Below the pieces are notes generated by a model. That model was given only the letters and a program-made list of their open reading frames with translations. It did no database searches and had not been told where the DNA came from. The translations under genes and the position numbers were made by a program. DNA of 64,000 nucleotides from an uncultured Aquimarina sp. (GTDB lineage Bacteria > Bacteroidota > Bacteroidia > Flavobacteriales > Flavobacteriaceae): contig CANLMN010000001.1 of NCBI GenBank assembly GCA_947492105.1, positions 62,001 through 126,000 on the forward strand, given 5' to 3'. Below are positions 17,751 through 26,834 of the stretch, one piece after another; within the stretch, counting starts at the first letter, position 1; every line of letters starts with the position of its first letter.

Positions 17751-17777
17751 AAACCCAAGGACAATCCTTGGGTTTTT
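17751..17777 (+). terminator. Rho-independent terminator of the subtilase gene
   Basis: AAACCCAAGGA / TCCTTGGGTTT forms a perfect 11-bp stem with a CAA loop, followed by TTCTT. It lies 52 bp after the stop. Confidence 0.9.
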
Positions 17778-17921
17778 CTTCTAAATATTTCGTAGATGCT
17801 ATAAACCCTTTAGAAAAGCAAAATTTTTAAGCATTAAATTAAAAATTAACGATTTGTTAATAGTAAATATCAATTTTCTTTCAGAATTTAGAATTTCGAA
17901 ATCACACAAAACTATAACATT

Positions 17922-20492
17922 ATGATTTTAAGCACTTTACAAAAATCAATAGCATTTCTTGCACTTCTAATTGTTATAGGGCTAGGTGATATCCATACAC
18001 TTCAAGCTCAAAATAACAAAAAAGATAAAGACGCTACTAAAAAGACTATTAAGGAGTTAATAAAAAATAGTACCAAATCCGAAGGGTTATTTACGATCTA
18101 CCAAGATACGCTGAACGGAAACCTAAAGATGCTATTAAATCAGACACATCTGAACAAGGAATACATCTATTTCAGTCAAATTAATGATGGAATTAGAGAG
18201 GTCGGAACACTGCGAGGAATCTATGGAAGCAGTAAAATTTTTAAGATTGAAAAATATTTTGATCGAATTGATTTCATTGAACAAAACACTTCATTTTATT
18301 TTGACCCAAATAATCCATTATCAAAAGCCGCAGATGCCAATATTAGCAATGCAGTATTAGCTAGTATACCCATAGAAGCAGCCAATCACAAAGAAGGCAA
18401 ATACCTCATCAAGATGGATGCCTTATTCTTAAAAGAAGCGTTTGCGCAGATCAAACCTGCCAAACAACCAAATGAGAATCCAAAAGCTTTTAAGCTGGGA
18501 GTTTTAAATAAAGAAAAAACTAAGGTTCGAAGTGTCAAAAACTATCCAGAAAACACACTTGTAGTATCCGAATATGTCTACTCTAACCCATCCATACTCA
18601 ATAATGGATCTAGAGCCGTTACCGATGGCCGTAATGTAAGTATCAAAGTAACTCACAGTCTACTAAGGATGCCTGAAAACTCTTACAAACCTAGGTTCGA
18701 TGACCCACGTGTAGGGTATTTTGCAACCAAAGTAGATAACATGACATCATTAAGTGCTGTACATTATCGAGATTTGATTCATCGGTGGAATTTGACCAAA
18801 AAAAACCCAAATGCAGAGATCTCCGAAGCAGTCGAGCCTATTGTTTGGTGGATAGAAAACACCACACCTATAGCATTTAGAGAAAGTATAAAGGAAGGTG
18901 TTCTGAAATGGAATGATGCTTTTGAAAAAATTGGGATCAAAAATGCGCTCCAAGTAAAAATACAACCAGACAATGCGACTTGGGATGCAGGAGATGTACG
19001 CTATAATGTATTACGATGGACTAGTTCTCCAGAACCTCGCTTTGGGGGTTATGGTCCGAGCTTTGTCAATCCAAGGACTGGTCAGATTTTAGGAGCAGAC
19101 ATTATGCTAGAGTTTGTACATCATACAAATAGAGTAAAATATGATCGATTATTCAGTTCCGAACATGTAGAAGAAACCTTACTTGGTTATGACCATAATG
19201 CCGATAGTCATTACTGTAGCTATGGATATGAACTACAAGATAACACCTTATTTGGAAAAACCTTGTTAGAGAGCAGAGATGATAACATGATTGATGTAGA
19301 AGGACTAAAAAAGCAAGCCATGGTATCTCTTATAATGCATGAAGTAGGACATACATTAGGACTAAGTCACAATATGAAAGCAAGTCATCTATACAGCCCA
19401 AAACAATTAAACGATGAGAACTTTATAAAAGGAAAAGCTTTTATTGGTTCTGTCATGGATTATGATTTGATACATATTAATAGAAAAATTAAAAAACAAA
19501 CACAGTACTTCTCTTCAGAATTAGGTCCTTATGACTATTGGGCGATACAATGTGGCTACCAAACAGTTGATTCCAAAAAGGAACTCGAAAATATCAAAGC
19601 GCGTTCTACTGAACCTGAGTTACTTTTTGGAAATGATGCTGATGATATGCGCAGCTCTAGTATTGGCATTGATCCTAGAGTAATGGTCAATGATATGTCT
19701 AATGATCCAATCACCTATTCTGTTGAACGCATGGAACTGGTAAATGAAATGCTGGCTGATATCAAATCAAAATATAAAACCAAAGGAAAGTCTTATGAAG
19801 AATTACTACAAGCTTACACTATTCTAAAAAGACAATACACCAATGCCGGAAAAGTAGTATCACGCTACATAGGAGGCATTTACGTAGACCGTGGACTTAT
19901 TGCACAGCCTGGATCAAAACAACCTTATACTCCAGTACCTTATGAATTACAACATCAGGCCATGGAAGTACTCCAAAAATATGTTTTTGCACCAGAGGCT
20001 TTCAATACGCCTAATGAACTATATAGCCACTTGGCAAAACAACGACGAGGATATGATTTTCGGATAAAAACAGAGGACCCTAAAATTCATCAAGAACAAT
20101 TGGCGTATCAAAAAGATATTTTGACACACCTCCTACACCCAAACACTCAACAACGTCTTCTAGATACCGAAAAATATGGGAATTCTTATACACTTTCGGA
20201 AATGATGGCCTCCTTAAATACTGCAATTTTTTCTGATGATATCACCGAAGGAACTGTAAATAGCTTTAGGCAAAACCTACAACTCACCTACACCAAAATG
20301 CTTATTGACATGGTTCATACAGGTGCTACTAAAAAGCAAAATACTTATAGCCATATAGCTAAATCTATGGCGCTATATAATCTAACACTAATTCAGGAAA
20401 TGACAAAGTCTCCTTCTAAAGATGTGTTGACACAAGCTCACAAAATACATTTGGAGACATTAATTAAAAATACTTTAGAGAAAATCAAGTAA
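17922..20492 (+). CDS. Zinc-dependent metalloprotease of the DUF5117/DUF4953/DUF5118 type
   Basis: A secreted metallopeptidase of 856 residues. After a signal peptide (LLIVIGLGDIHTLQAQ) comes the family's layout: a short N-terminal DUF5118-like segment (TKSEGLFTIYQDTLNGNLKM), a DUF5117-like beta-rich half, and a catalytic half with HEVGHTLGLSHN (H473, H477, H483) and a Met-turn (SVMDYD) downstream. RYIGGIYVDRG and the helical tail are also typical of these large Bacteroidetes proteins. The substrate is unknown. The neighbouring subtilase points to extracellular protein breakdown, but the two genes are transcribed separately. Confidence 0.88.
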   Translation: MILSTLQKSIAFLALLIVIGLGDIHTLQAQNNKKDKDATKKTIKELIKNSTKSEGLFTIYQDTLNGNLKMLLNQTHLNKEYIYFSQINDGIREVGTLRGIYGSSKIFKIEKYFDRIDFIEQNTSFYFDPNNPLSKAADANISNAVLASIPIEAANHKEGKYLIKMDALFLKEAFAQIKPAKQPNENPKAFKLGVLNKEKTKVRSVKNYPENTLVVSEYVYSNPSILNNGSRAVTDGRNVSIKVTHSLLRMPENSYKPRFDDPRVGYFATKVDNMTSLSAVHYRDLIHRWNLTKKNPNAEISEAVEPIVWWIENTTPIAFRESIKEGVLKWNDAFEKIGIKNALQVKIQPDNATWDAGDVRYNVLRWTSSPEPRFGGYGPSFVNPRTGQILGADIMLEFVHHTNRVKYDRLFSSEHVEETLLGYDHNADSHYCSYGYELQDNTLFGKTLLESRDDNMIDVEGLKKQAMVSLIMHEVGHTLGLSHNMKASHLYSPKQLNDENFIKGKAFIGSVMDYDLIHINRKIKKQTQYFSSELGPYDYWAIQCGYQTVDSKKELENIKARSTEPELLFGNDADDMRSSSIGIDPRVMVNDMSNDPITYSVERMELVNEMLADIKSKYKTKGKSYEELLQAYTILKRQYTNAGKVVSRYIGGIYVDRGLIAQPGSKQPYTPVPYELQHQAMEVLQKYVFAPEAFNTPNELYSHLAKQRRGYDFRIKTEDPKIHQEQLAYQKDILTHLLHPNTQQRLLDTEKYGNSYTLSEMMASLNTAIFSDDITEGTVNSFRQNLQLTYTKMLIDMVHTGATKKQNTYSHIAKSMALYNLTLIQEMTKSPSKDVLTQAHKIHLETLIKNTLEKIK

Positions 20493-20907
20493 AATAATCA
20501 ATCCTGAAACAAACAGGTCACAACATCAAAAAGTACCAAAACTAAAAAACAGGCTACACAGCTCTATCTAACACTAAGCAAACGTAAGGAAGACATAGTG
20601 CTTCTGGACCTCACAAAAGACTATTTGTGTGTAAACTAATAACGTTTACTTATTTTTTTCGAATAAATATCATTCAATACTTCCCTCCTTATTCACTAAA
20701 CTTCTGTATATACAATTGCACAAAACCAAACTTTGGTTCCATCCATTCTATAAAAAAAGGGAATCTAAGACCAAAACAGCTATATAATATCGCATATCAA
20801 CTTGTTATTCTTTTGCTACTATTTTTTAATAACAACAAAAACCCCTATCCACACATCTCTCTTCTATACTCTGGAATCCATATGTTCCCTTTGGAAAAAA
20901 TAGCTAT
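20493..20907. other. Gene-free gap between convergent genes
   Basis: Contains a truncated family B-like stretch near 20771-20825 (ATATAATATCGCATATCAAC then TTGTTATTCTTTTG). A plus-strand frame of 115 codons crosses it and ends inside the antiparallel rubredoxin gene; it has no protein features. No clear terminator was recognised. Confidence 0.5.
20771..20825 (+). repeat. Truncated family B-like repeat
   Basis: CCAAAACAGCTATATAATAT then CGCATATCAACTTGTTATTC resembles the left end of the 50.5 kb copy. Too short to be certain. Confidence 0.35.
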
Positions 20908-22347
20908 CTACACCAATTGTAAAACAGTTTTCTCAAAATGTTCTTTTGGAGCATCACATAGCGAGCAACAGTAAGAATCGGGAAGTTCAGTAAATATAAC
21001 ACCTGGTTCTATATCCAATGCAGGATCACCTATAGAAGGGTCAAATACTGTTTGACAATCTTGACACTGAAAAACCTCTATTTCTACAATCTCTTTTTTC
21101 TTAATATTGGACAGTTCATTATCTACAACCATATTGGTACCCAAATTCTTGAAATACGTTTTGGTAAGCTCCATTAGTAACCCTGGCAAATCCATCTGGT
21201 CTACATCCTGAGCATGTACCAAATAGTGTTGGGTATTTGGATTAAAGTTTTTTGCGTACAATACATTATACGTTGGTCGAACAACAAAATCCTTTACCAC
21301 TGATGGTGCATCATTTTCTTCTATCACAATAGAAGTAAAATATCGATTGCGATTACGCGTAGTCGTTATTCCAAAAGTAAGTCCATAAGTACTGATATCA
21401 TTTTGATCAAAATTCATGACCAAAAATTTCTTTAGATCCAATGCCTTTTTATTATCAATAGGCAAATGCCAATTAAGTTCCAAAGCAGAATGCCGAATAT
21501 TGATCCCAAAATTACCTAAGAATTTCTCCAATAACAATTTATAATCTTTGTTAATACCTTTGATAATAAAAGACTTCCAAGGAGTTAAAGAAATCTTTCC
21601 AACGCGATACTCTATACAAAAATCACATAGTGCTTGGAGAAATTTGAGATCATATCGATTATTTCTCCAATACAAACCAAGCCAATATTGATTCATTCCC
21701 ATTTTATTCATTCCTTCATAATACGGAAAAGGTTGAAAATCTACTTTTAAAGGCTTTTCTATAACACGATTGTTTGTATCTAATTTTTCATTCAGCAAGG
21801 CAAAAAGCTCTTCTACATTTGACACTGTATCACTAAATTCTTCTATAGCGTACGCAACTTTGCTAATATCCCAAGTATAGATCAAAACTGGGTAATATGC
21901 TGCCGAACACTGTGGTATTTTGAGATATAAATACCAAAAATCCTCATGATCAGATGCTATAAAGTTCAAATCACCAGAAAATAGCGGAACCATTTGTTGC
22001 TTGGGATCTGTGATATTAATCTTGAGTTTGGGCGAAGTTCTAAACTGTTCTAGAATATACAAATACGTAGTCCCTCGAAGCCATACCGTAGAAGGAAAAA
22101 TATCTATAGCAACATAAGATGAGATAATATTTTGATCTTCTATCGCAGCAAACATTGATGGATCAAAATTTGAGTTATCTTTTGTAAGTTCATTTAATGT
22201 ATTCTTATGAGGAAACAAAATATCCTGACGTGATCCAAAATGTACCGCATCTAAACCAATTTGCTCTGCTTGTGCTACAATATGCTGTAATTCTATCGGG
22301 GATAAAACTCCTCCTTTAACAGCAATACGTTCCAAATAATTTTCCAT
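20908..22347 (-). CDS. Rubredoxin fused to a nitrite/sulfite-reductase-like fold without siroheme cysteines
   Basis: Probable electron carrier or accessory protein for the nitrate reductase whose stop lies 15 bp upstream; the two genes must be co-transcribed. The C-terminal 55 residues are a rubredoxin domain with two CxxC knuckles (CQDCQTVFDP and CSLCDAPKEHF). The first 400 or so residues resemble ferredoxin-like and core segments of nitrite/sulfite reductases (GGVLSPIELQHIVAQAEQIG at residue 12, KISLTPWKSFIIKGI in the middle). However, the Cys pattern that binds the [4Fe-4S]-siroheme centre is missing: only scattered Cys are seen before the rubredoxin. It is therefore unlikely to reduce nitrite itself. 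The NiSIR-like assignment is moderate, the rubredoxin assignment strong. Confidence 0.8.
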   Translation of the reverse strand: MENYLERIAVKGGVLSPIELQHIVAQAEQIGLDAVHFGSRQDILFPHKNTLNELTKDNSNFDPSMFAAIEDQNIISSYVAIDIFPSTVWLRGTTYLYILEQFRTSPKLKINITDPKQQMVPLFSGDLNFIASDHEDFWYLYLKIPQCSAAYYPVLIYTWDISKVAYAIEEFSDTVSNVEELFALLNEKLDTNNRVIEKPLKVDFQPFPYYEGMNKMGMNQYWLGLYWRNNRYDLKFLQALCDFCIEYRVGKISLTPWKSFIIKGINKDYKLLLEKFLGNFGINIRHSALELNWHLPIDNKKALDLKKFLVMNFDQNDISTYGLTFGITTTRNRNRYFTSIVIEENDAPSVVKDFVVRPTYNVLYAKNFNPNTQHYLVHAQDVDQMDLPGLLMELTKTYFKNLGTNMVVDNELSNIKKKEIVEIEVFQCQDCQTVFDPSIGDPALDIEPGVIFTELPDSYCCSLCDAPKEHFEKTVLQLV

Positions 22348-22362
22348 AATTTCTATAATTTC

Positions 22363-25300
22363 TTAGGCAGGTTGTAAGGCGTTTACAAATAATTCTCGTA
22401 CTTCGGACTTACAACTACCGCATCCTAATCCAGCTCCTGTTTTATTACAAAGCTCTGTAAAATCTTCACAACCTCCTTTGATAGCCGCATCTATATTTCC
22501 AGCTCCTACCTGACTACAAGAACATATAAGCTTACCAATCACAGGTTCGCTAGTATTCGAAGAACGTAATAATTCATTCCGTTTTTCTGACAATTCAATT
22601 TTTTCTTCGATTAAGTGTTTAAAATCAGCAAAATCACTCTTATCTCCCATCAGTACAACACCCACTAACCAGTCATTATATATAATACATTTTTTATAGT
22701 ATCGTTTTCCAACATCCATAAAAACAACCTCTTCATAACAAGGATCATTTTGCGGCATATCAATTTGACCTACACTACACAGATCAAGGTCTTCAAACTT
22801 GAGAATATTCATCAACACAGAACCTTTGTACAGTGAACTAAAATCTCCTAAAAGATATTTTGCCAAAATATCCGACTGCTGTTCTGCGGCTGCCGTAGTT
22901 CCATACAACATCCCTTTAAACTCAGCGATTTCTCCAACCGCATAAATACTAGGGTCACTAGATTGCATATATTGATTTACCACCATCCCACGTTTGCACA
23001 GAATACCTGAACTCTTAGCCAAATCTATATTAGGCACTGTTCCGATAGAATACACAACGGCGTTACATTGAAATGCCTTTCCTGACTTTAAGGTTAGCAA
23101 CAAGGAATGCTCACTTTCGTTAAAAACAGTATCGACCTCATTATCAAAATGGATCTGTATACCTTTCTCTCGAACATCTTCTGCCAACAAGCGACTTGCC
23201 ACCACATCCAATTGACGCTCCATGAGTCTATTCCCTCGTTGTACGATCGTAATTTTGACACCTCTTTTCCGTAATGCTGCGGCTAGCTCTAGACCTAGTA
23301 ATCCACCACCTACTATCACCACGTGCTGTTCATTTTCTGGCAATCCAGTATGCTCTAGGTATGTTTTTAGTTTATCGGCATCACCTCTATCTCGCATTGT
23401 AAAACGTCCAGGCAAATGGATTGGCACCTCTTTGGGGACAAAGGCGCGACTTCCAGTTGCCATCAATAGAATATCATAAGAATGTTTTTCGCCCTTACTA
23501 TCTACTAGATATTTTTCTTCTTTATGAATTTCTGCAATTGGATTACTCGTAGAAAGTGTAATCCCAAGTTTTTCTAACTCTCCTTCTCGCACTTTTTGCA
23601 ATTGTTCCCAAGTCAACTCCTCAGAGACATACTCTGGTAACAATACTCTATTATAAAAAGGATAAGGTTCTTTGGAGAACACTATTATCTCGTCCTCTTG
23701 ATTATGATCTCTATATGATTGAATAAAGCGATGTGCAGCCGTACCAGCACCAATAATACAGATCTTTTGTTTTGGTTTTACATAAGCAGTCACCTCTACG
23801 GCAGAGAATTTGAAATCTGGCTCTTTGGAAATAGGATCTACAATACTCGTCGTAAGATTGTTTGCTCTTCCATAATCATTTCCTAATACCTTACCCCAAT
23901 GCATGGGCATAAATACCACTCCTTTACCAATCGTATCTCCTACTTTGATTTTTACTTGTACTTTGCCACGTTTACTTTCTATTACGGCAATATCTCCTTC
24001 TTTCAACTTTCGCAGATATGCGTCTACCTGATTCATTTCTAGATATGGGTCGGGTATATGCGTAGATAACCTGTTAACTTTTCCGGTCTTTGTACGCGTA
24101 TGCCACTGGTCTCTAATTCTACCAGTCGTGAGAATTAATGGATACTCCTCTGTCAGTTGTTCTGATAATGGTTTTATAAATTTTGGTGCCATAAACTTGG
24201 CATTACCGGTATCTGTATAAAAACGTTTATCCTGAAATAATCGTGGTGTCCCCGGATGTCCAACTTCTGGAACCGGCCACTGAAAAGTTCCTTCAGTTTT
24301 TAATCGATCATAGCTGAGTCCACTAACATCTATAGAGGTTCCTTTTGTCATCTTACAATACTCTTTATAAACCTCTTCAACAGTATTATAATTGAATCCA
24401 AAATATCCCATTTTTTGTGCAAAACGCCACAAGATTTCTACATCAGGAAGTGCTTCTCCTGGTGCATCTATGACCTTGCTCAAATGCGAAATACGACGCT
24501 CACTATTAGTCATTGTCCCTTCTTTTTCTGCCCATCCCGCAGCAGGCAAGACCAAATCTGCGTATTCTAGGGTTTCGGAACGATTAGATATATCTTGCAC
24601 TACAACAAACTTCGCTTTTTTGAGTGCTCGCTCTATTTTATTTGAATTCGGCAAACTAACCAATGGATTTGTACAAATCACCCATACCGCTTTGAGTTTA
24701 CCACTCTCTAGAGCATCAAACATTTCTGTAGCCGTATACCCTGGTTTTGCTGAAATTTCTTTGACTCCCCAAAAATTAGCCACCTCTCTACGATGTTGCT
24801 CATTTCCAAGATCTTTATGAACTGCTAACAAGTTTGCCATTCCTCCTACCTCTCGACCACCCATGGCGTTTGGTTGTCCTGTAAGAGAAAATGGTCCTGA
24901 TCCCGGTTTCCCGATTTGTCCAGTAAGTAAGGACAGATTTAATAACGCATTATTTTTATAGACTCCAATAGAAGATTGATTGAGTCCCATAGCCCAAAGT
25001 GTTATAAACCCTTTGGCATCACCAATAAACTGTGCTGCTTTTCTAATTTCGTCTACGGTGACACCACAAATTTTTGCTGCTTCTGCAAGAGAAGTACCAA
25101 ATACTTGCTTTTTAACTGCTTCAAAATTATCAGTATGTTTGGCAATAAATTCTTTATCTATTTTACGCTTATCAATCAATCGTCTGGCAATAGCATTGTA
25201 TAAAACTACATCTGTTCCTGGAATGATCTGTAAATGCAAATCTGCCAAATCACACGTTTGCGTTTTTCGCGGGTCAACCACAATAATTTTGAGTCCTGGA

Positions 25301-25884
25301 TTTTTCTCTTTGTGTGCTTCTATACGTCTCCACAAAATTGGATGACACCATGCTGGATTTGCTCCTGCAATAAGAAATGTATCCGCTAGCTCTATGTCTT
25401 CATAAGCTATAGGAACACTATCCTCTCCTAGGGCTTGTTTGTACCCCACCACCGCAGAGCTCATGCAAAGTCTAGAATTCGTATCAATATTATTAGTCCC
25501 TATAAATCCTTTCGTTAATTTATTGACCAAATAATATTCTTCTGTCAAACATTGTCCCGAAACGTAGAATCCTACACTATCAGGACCATATTTTTTGATA
25601 ATCGTACTAAAAACTGCTGCAGCTCGATCTAATGCAGTATCCCATGATACTTTTTGCAACTCGTGACTCTTGCTCCATCGCATCTCTGGATACATTAATC
25701 GATCACTCTTATCCATAACTACATGATGGAGGTTCATCCCTTTAGAGCAGAGCATTCCTCGATTTACGGGATGCTCTTCATCTCCTTTTACAGTAACGCC
25801 TCCTTTTGCGTCTTTATCAACGATAATCCCACAACCAACTCCACAATAAGAACAAGTAGATTTAAACGATTTTGTAAGTGCCAT
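22363..25884 (-). CDS. nasA: Assimilatory-type nitrate reductase fused to an NAD(P)H/FAD and BFD electron-input module
   Basis: Reduces nitrate to nitrite in the cytoplasm. Residues 1-60 hold a [4Fe-4S] site (C11, C14, C18, C46). A bis-MGD molybdopterin oxidoreductase domain follows, with the Mo-ligand cysteine in NSRLCMSS and the dinucleotide-binding C-terminal part ILTTGRIRDQWHTRTKTG. From about residue 701 a NirB/NasB-like FAD-NAD(P)H oxidoreductase begins (ICIIGAGTAAHRF, then VVIVGGGLLGLELAAALRKR). The last 60 residues are a BFD-like [2Fe-2S] domain (CSCSQVG ... GCGSC). No signal peptide or Tat motif is present. The 1173-residue fusion joins what are separate NasA and NasB-like parts elsewhere. 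No nitrite reductase or nitrate transporter gene is in the window. Confidence 0.92.
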   Translation of the reverse strand: MALTKSFKSTCSYCGVGCGIIVDKDAKGGVTVKGDEEHPVNRGMLCSKGMNLHHVVMDKSDRLMYPEMRWSKSHELQKVSWDTALDRAAAVFSTIIKKYGPDSVGFYVSGQCLTEEYYLVNKLTKGFIGTNNIDTNSRLCMSSAVVGYKQALGEDSVPIAYEDIELADTFLIAGANPAWCHPILWRRIEAHKEKNPGLKIIVVDPRKTQTCDLADLHLQIIPGTDVVLYNAIARRLIDKRKIDKEFIAKHTDNFEAVKKQVFGTSLAEAAKICGVTVDEIRKAAQFIGDAKGFITLWAMGLNQSSIGVYKNNALLNLSLLTGQIGKPGSGPFSLTGQPNAMGGREVGGMANLLAVHKDLGNEQHRREVANFWGVKEISAKPGYTATEMFDALESGKLKAVWVICTNPLVSLPNSNKIERALKKAKFVVVQDISNRSETLEYADLVLPAAGWAEKEGTMTNSERRISHLSKVIDAPGEALPDVEILWRFAQKMGYFGFNYNTVEEVYKEYCKMTKGTSIDVSGLSYDRLKTEGTFQWPVPEVGHPGTPRLFQDKRFYTDTGNAKFMAPKFIKPLSEQLTEEYPLILTTGRIRDQWHTRTKTGKVNRLSTHIPDPYLEMNQVDAYLRKLKEGDIAVIESKRGKVQVKIKVGDTIGKGVVFMPMHWGKVLGNDYGRANNLTTSIVDPISKEPDFKFSAVEVTAYVKPKQKICIIGAGTAAHRFIQSYRDHNQEDEIIVFSKEPYPFYNRVLLPEYVSEELTWEQLQKVREGELEKLGITLSTSNPIAEIHKEEKYLVDSKGEKHSYDILLMATGSRAFVPKEVPIHLPGRFTMRDRGDADKLKTYLEHTGLPENEQHVVIVGGGLLGLELAAALRKRGVKITIVQRGNRLMERQLDVVASRLLAEDVREKGIQIHFDNEVDTVFNESEHSLLLTLKSGKAFQCNAVVYSIGTVPNIDLAKSSGILCKRGMVVNQYMQSSDPSIYAVGEIAEFKGMLYGTTAAAEQQSDILAKYLLGDFSSLYKGSVLMNILKFEDLDLCSVGQIDMPQNDPCYEEVVFMDVGKRYYKKCIIYNDWLVGVVLMGDKSDFADFKHLIEEKIELSEKRNELLRSSNTSEPVIGKLICSCSQVGAGNIDAAIKGGCEDFTELCNKTGAGLGCGSCKSEVRELFVNALQPA

Positions 25885-25907
25885 TAGTTTCTTCTTTTTG
25901 AGAACAA

Positions 25908-25929
25908 CAAAACTACGTATTTATACGTA
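25908..25929 (-). promoter_or_regulatory. nasA promoter -7 element with overlapping palindromic operator
   Basis: On the minus strand TAGTTTTG (25915-25908) fits TAnnTTTG and ends 24 bp before the nasA ATG. Overlapping its first two bases is TACGTATTTATACGTA (25914-25929), a 16-bp palindrome with 7-bp arms and a 2-bp centre. A site between the -33 and -7 positions could serve a repressor or a close-range activator. Confidence 0.6.
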
Positions 25930-26311
25930 AAAAACACTAAAACATTAGTAGATATTACTACGTATCAAAAAAGAATTACCATTTCATCAAAAAACAGTAC
26001 TCAAAATAAGAATTGTCCAAAAAAAGGTAAATCAATACCACGGATAGTTACTTTGCATTACAGCAATAAATACATACATGAATATCAACACTTACCACGA
26101 AAAAGAAGAATTACTTAGTTAAAAATCTTTAGATCCCCACAAGCATAACAAATAAATTATTCTCAAAAAAAAGCCTAAAAAAATCATCAATAAGCTAATT
26201 TTAACATATATTTAACAAATAATATTCACCAAAAAAGCAATAATATTAATTTATCCTAAAAGACATATTTGCATAAATAAAAATCTAACAGTAGTTTTAC
26301 TTCAAAATAAC

Positions 26312-26327
26312 TACGTATAAATACTTA
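26312..26327. promoter_or_regulatory. Second copy of the palindromic operator, before the globin gene
   Basis: TACGTATAAATACTTA has the same 7-2-7 layout as the nasA-side site with one arm mismatch. It ends 12 bp before the globin ATG. A near-consensus -7 sequence (CATATTTG) lies about 40 bp upstream, so this site would be in the 5' leader, a position that suits repression. Confidence 0.55.
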
Positions 26328-26339
26328 GCAAAACATCTT

Positions 26340-26762
26340 ATGGAACAAAAAACAATTGACCTCGTACAATCCTCCTTTGCCAAAGTCGCTCCTATAGCAA
26401 CTACAGCAGCAGAAATTTTTTACTCCAAACTATTTGAATTAGATCCGAAACTCAAAGCAATTTTCCCTGCAAATGATTCTGAAGCTATGAAAAATCAAGG
26501 TAACAAACTGATGACTATGCTTTCTTCCGCCGTGGCAGGACTTACTAATTTGGACAAACTGGTACCTATCCTCGAAGACCTCGGCAAGAGACATGTTGAT
26601 TACAAAGTAGAGCCCGCTCACTACGACACGGTTGGAGCTGCTTTATTAGCCACCCTAGAAGCCGGTTTGGGGGACGACTTCACTCCAGAAGTAAAACAGG
26701 CATGGACAAACACTTATGGCATAATGGCCGATGTAATGAAAGGTGCAGCATACGACGCATAA
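26340..26762 (+). CDS. Single-domain bacterial haemoglobin (globin)
   Basis: A 140-residue globin like Vitreoscilla haemoglobin or the haem domain of flavohaemoglobin. It has the N-terminal IDLVQSSFAKVAPIATTAAE helix, FYSKLFELDP, the distal-pocket region with Gln in KNQGNKLM, and the proximal histidine in LGKRHVDYKV followed by Y in EPAHYDTVG. No FAD/NAD module is attached; a separate reductase is encoded two genes later. Likely roles are nitric oxide dioxygenation or oxygen binding. It is first in an eight-gene plus-strand operon and shares an operator with the divergent nitrate reductase, which favours protection from NO or nitrite-derived stress (inference). Confidence 0.92.
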   Translation: MEQKTIDLVQSSFAKVAPIATTAAEIFYSKLFELDPKLKAIFPANDSEAMKNQGNKLMTMLSSAVAGLTNLDKLVPILEDLGKRHVDYKVEPAHYDTVGAALLATLEAGLGDDFTPEVKQAWTNTYGIMADVMKGAAYDA

Positions 26763-26834
26763 TTCCTTGTCTAGTTACTCTATAGCTTCCCTAAAGTAGT
26801 CGCTCGAATATTAAAGTAACTAAAAAATGATTTT

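Larger units (their letters stand above)
25885..26339. other. Divergent regulatory region between nitrate reductase and globin operons
   Basis: AT-rich, no coding sequence. It contains two copies of the palindrome TACGTATnnATACkTA, one near each start codon, and a consensus -7 box for the minus-strand operon. A further TACTACGTAT half-site lies near 25957-25966. It probably controls both operons together. Confidence 0.7.

Noticed and set aside
20627-20974. 115-codon plus-strand frame
   Set aside because: Its last part is antisense to the rubredoxin domain and the rest is low-complexity AT-rich sequence.
20908-22347. Calling the rubredoxin fusion a nitrite reductase
   Set aside because: The cysteines of the siroheme-[4Fe-4S] site are not present.
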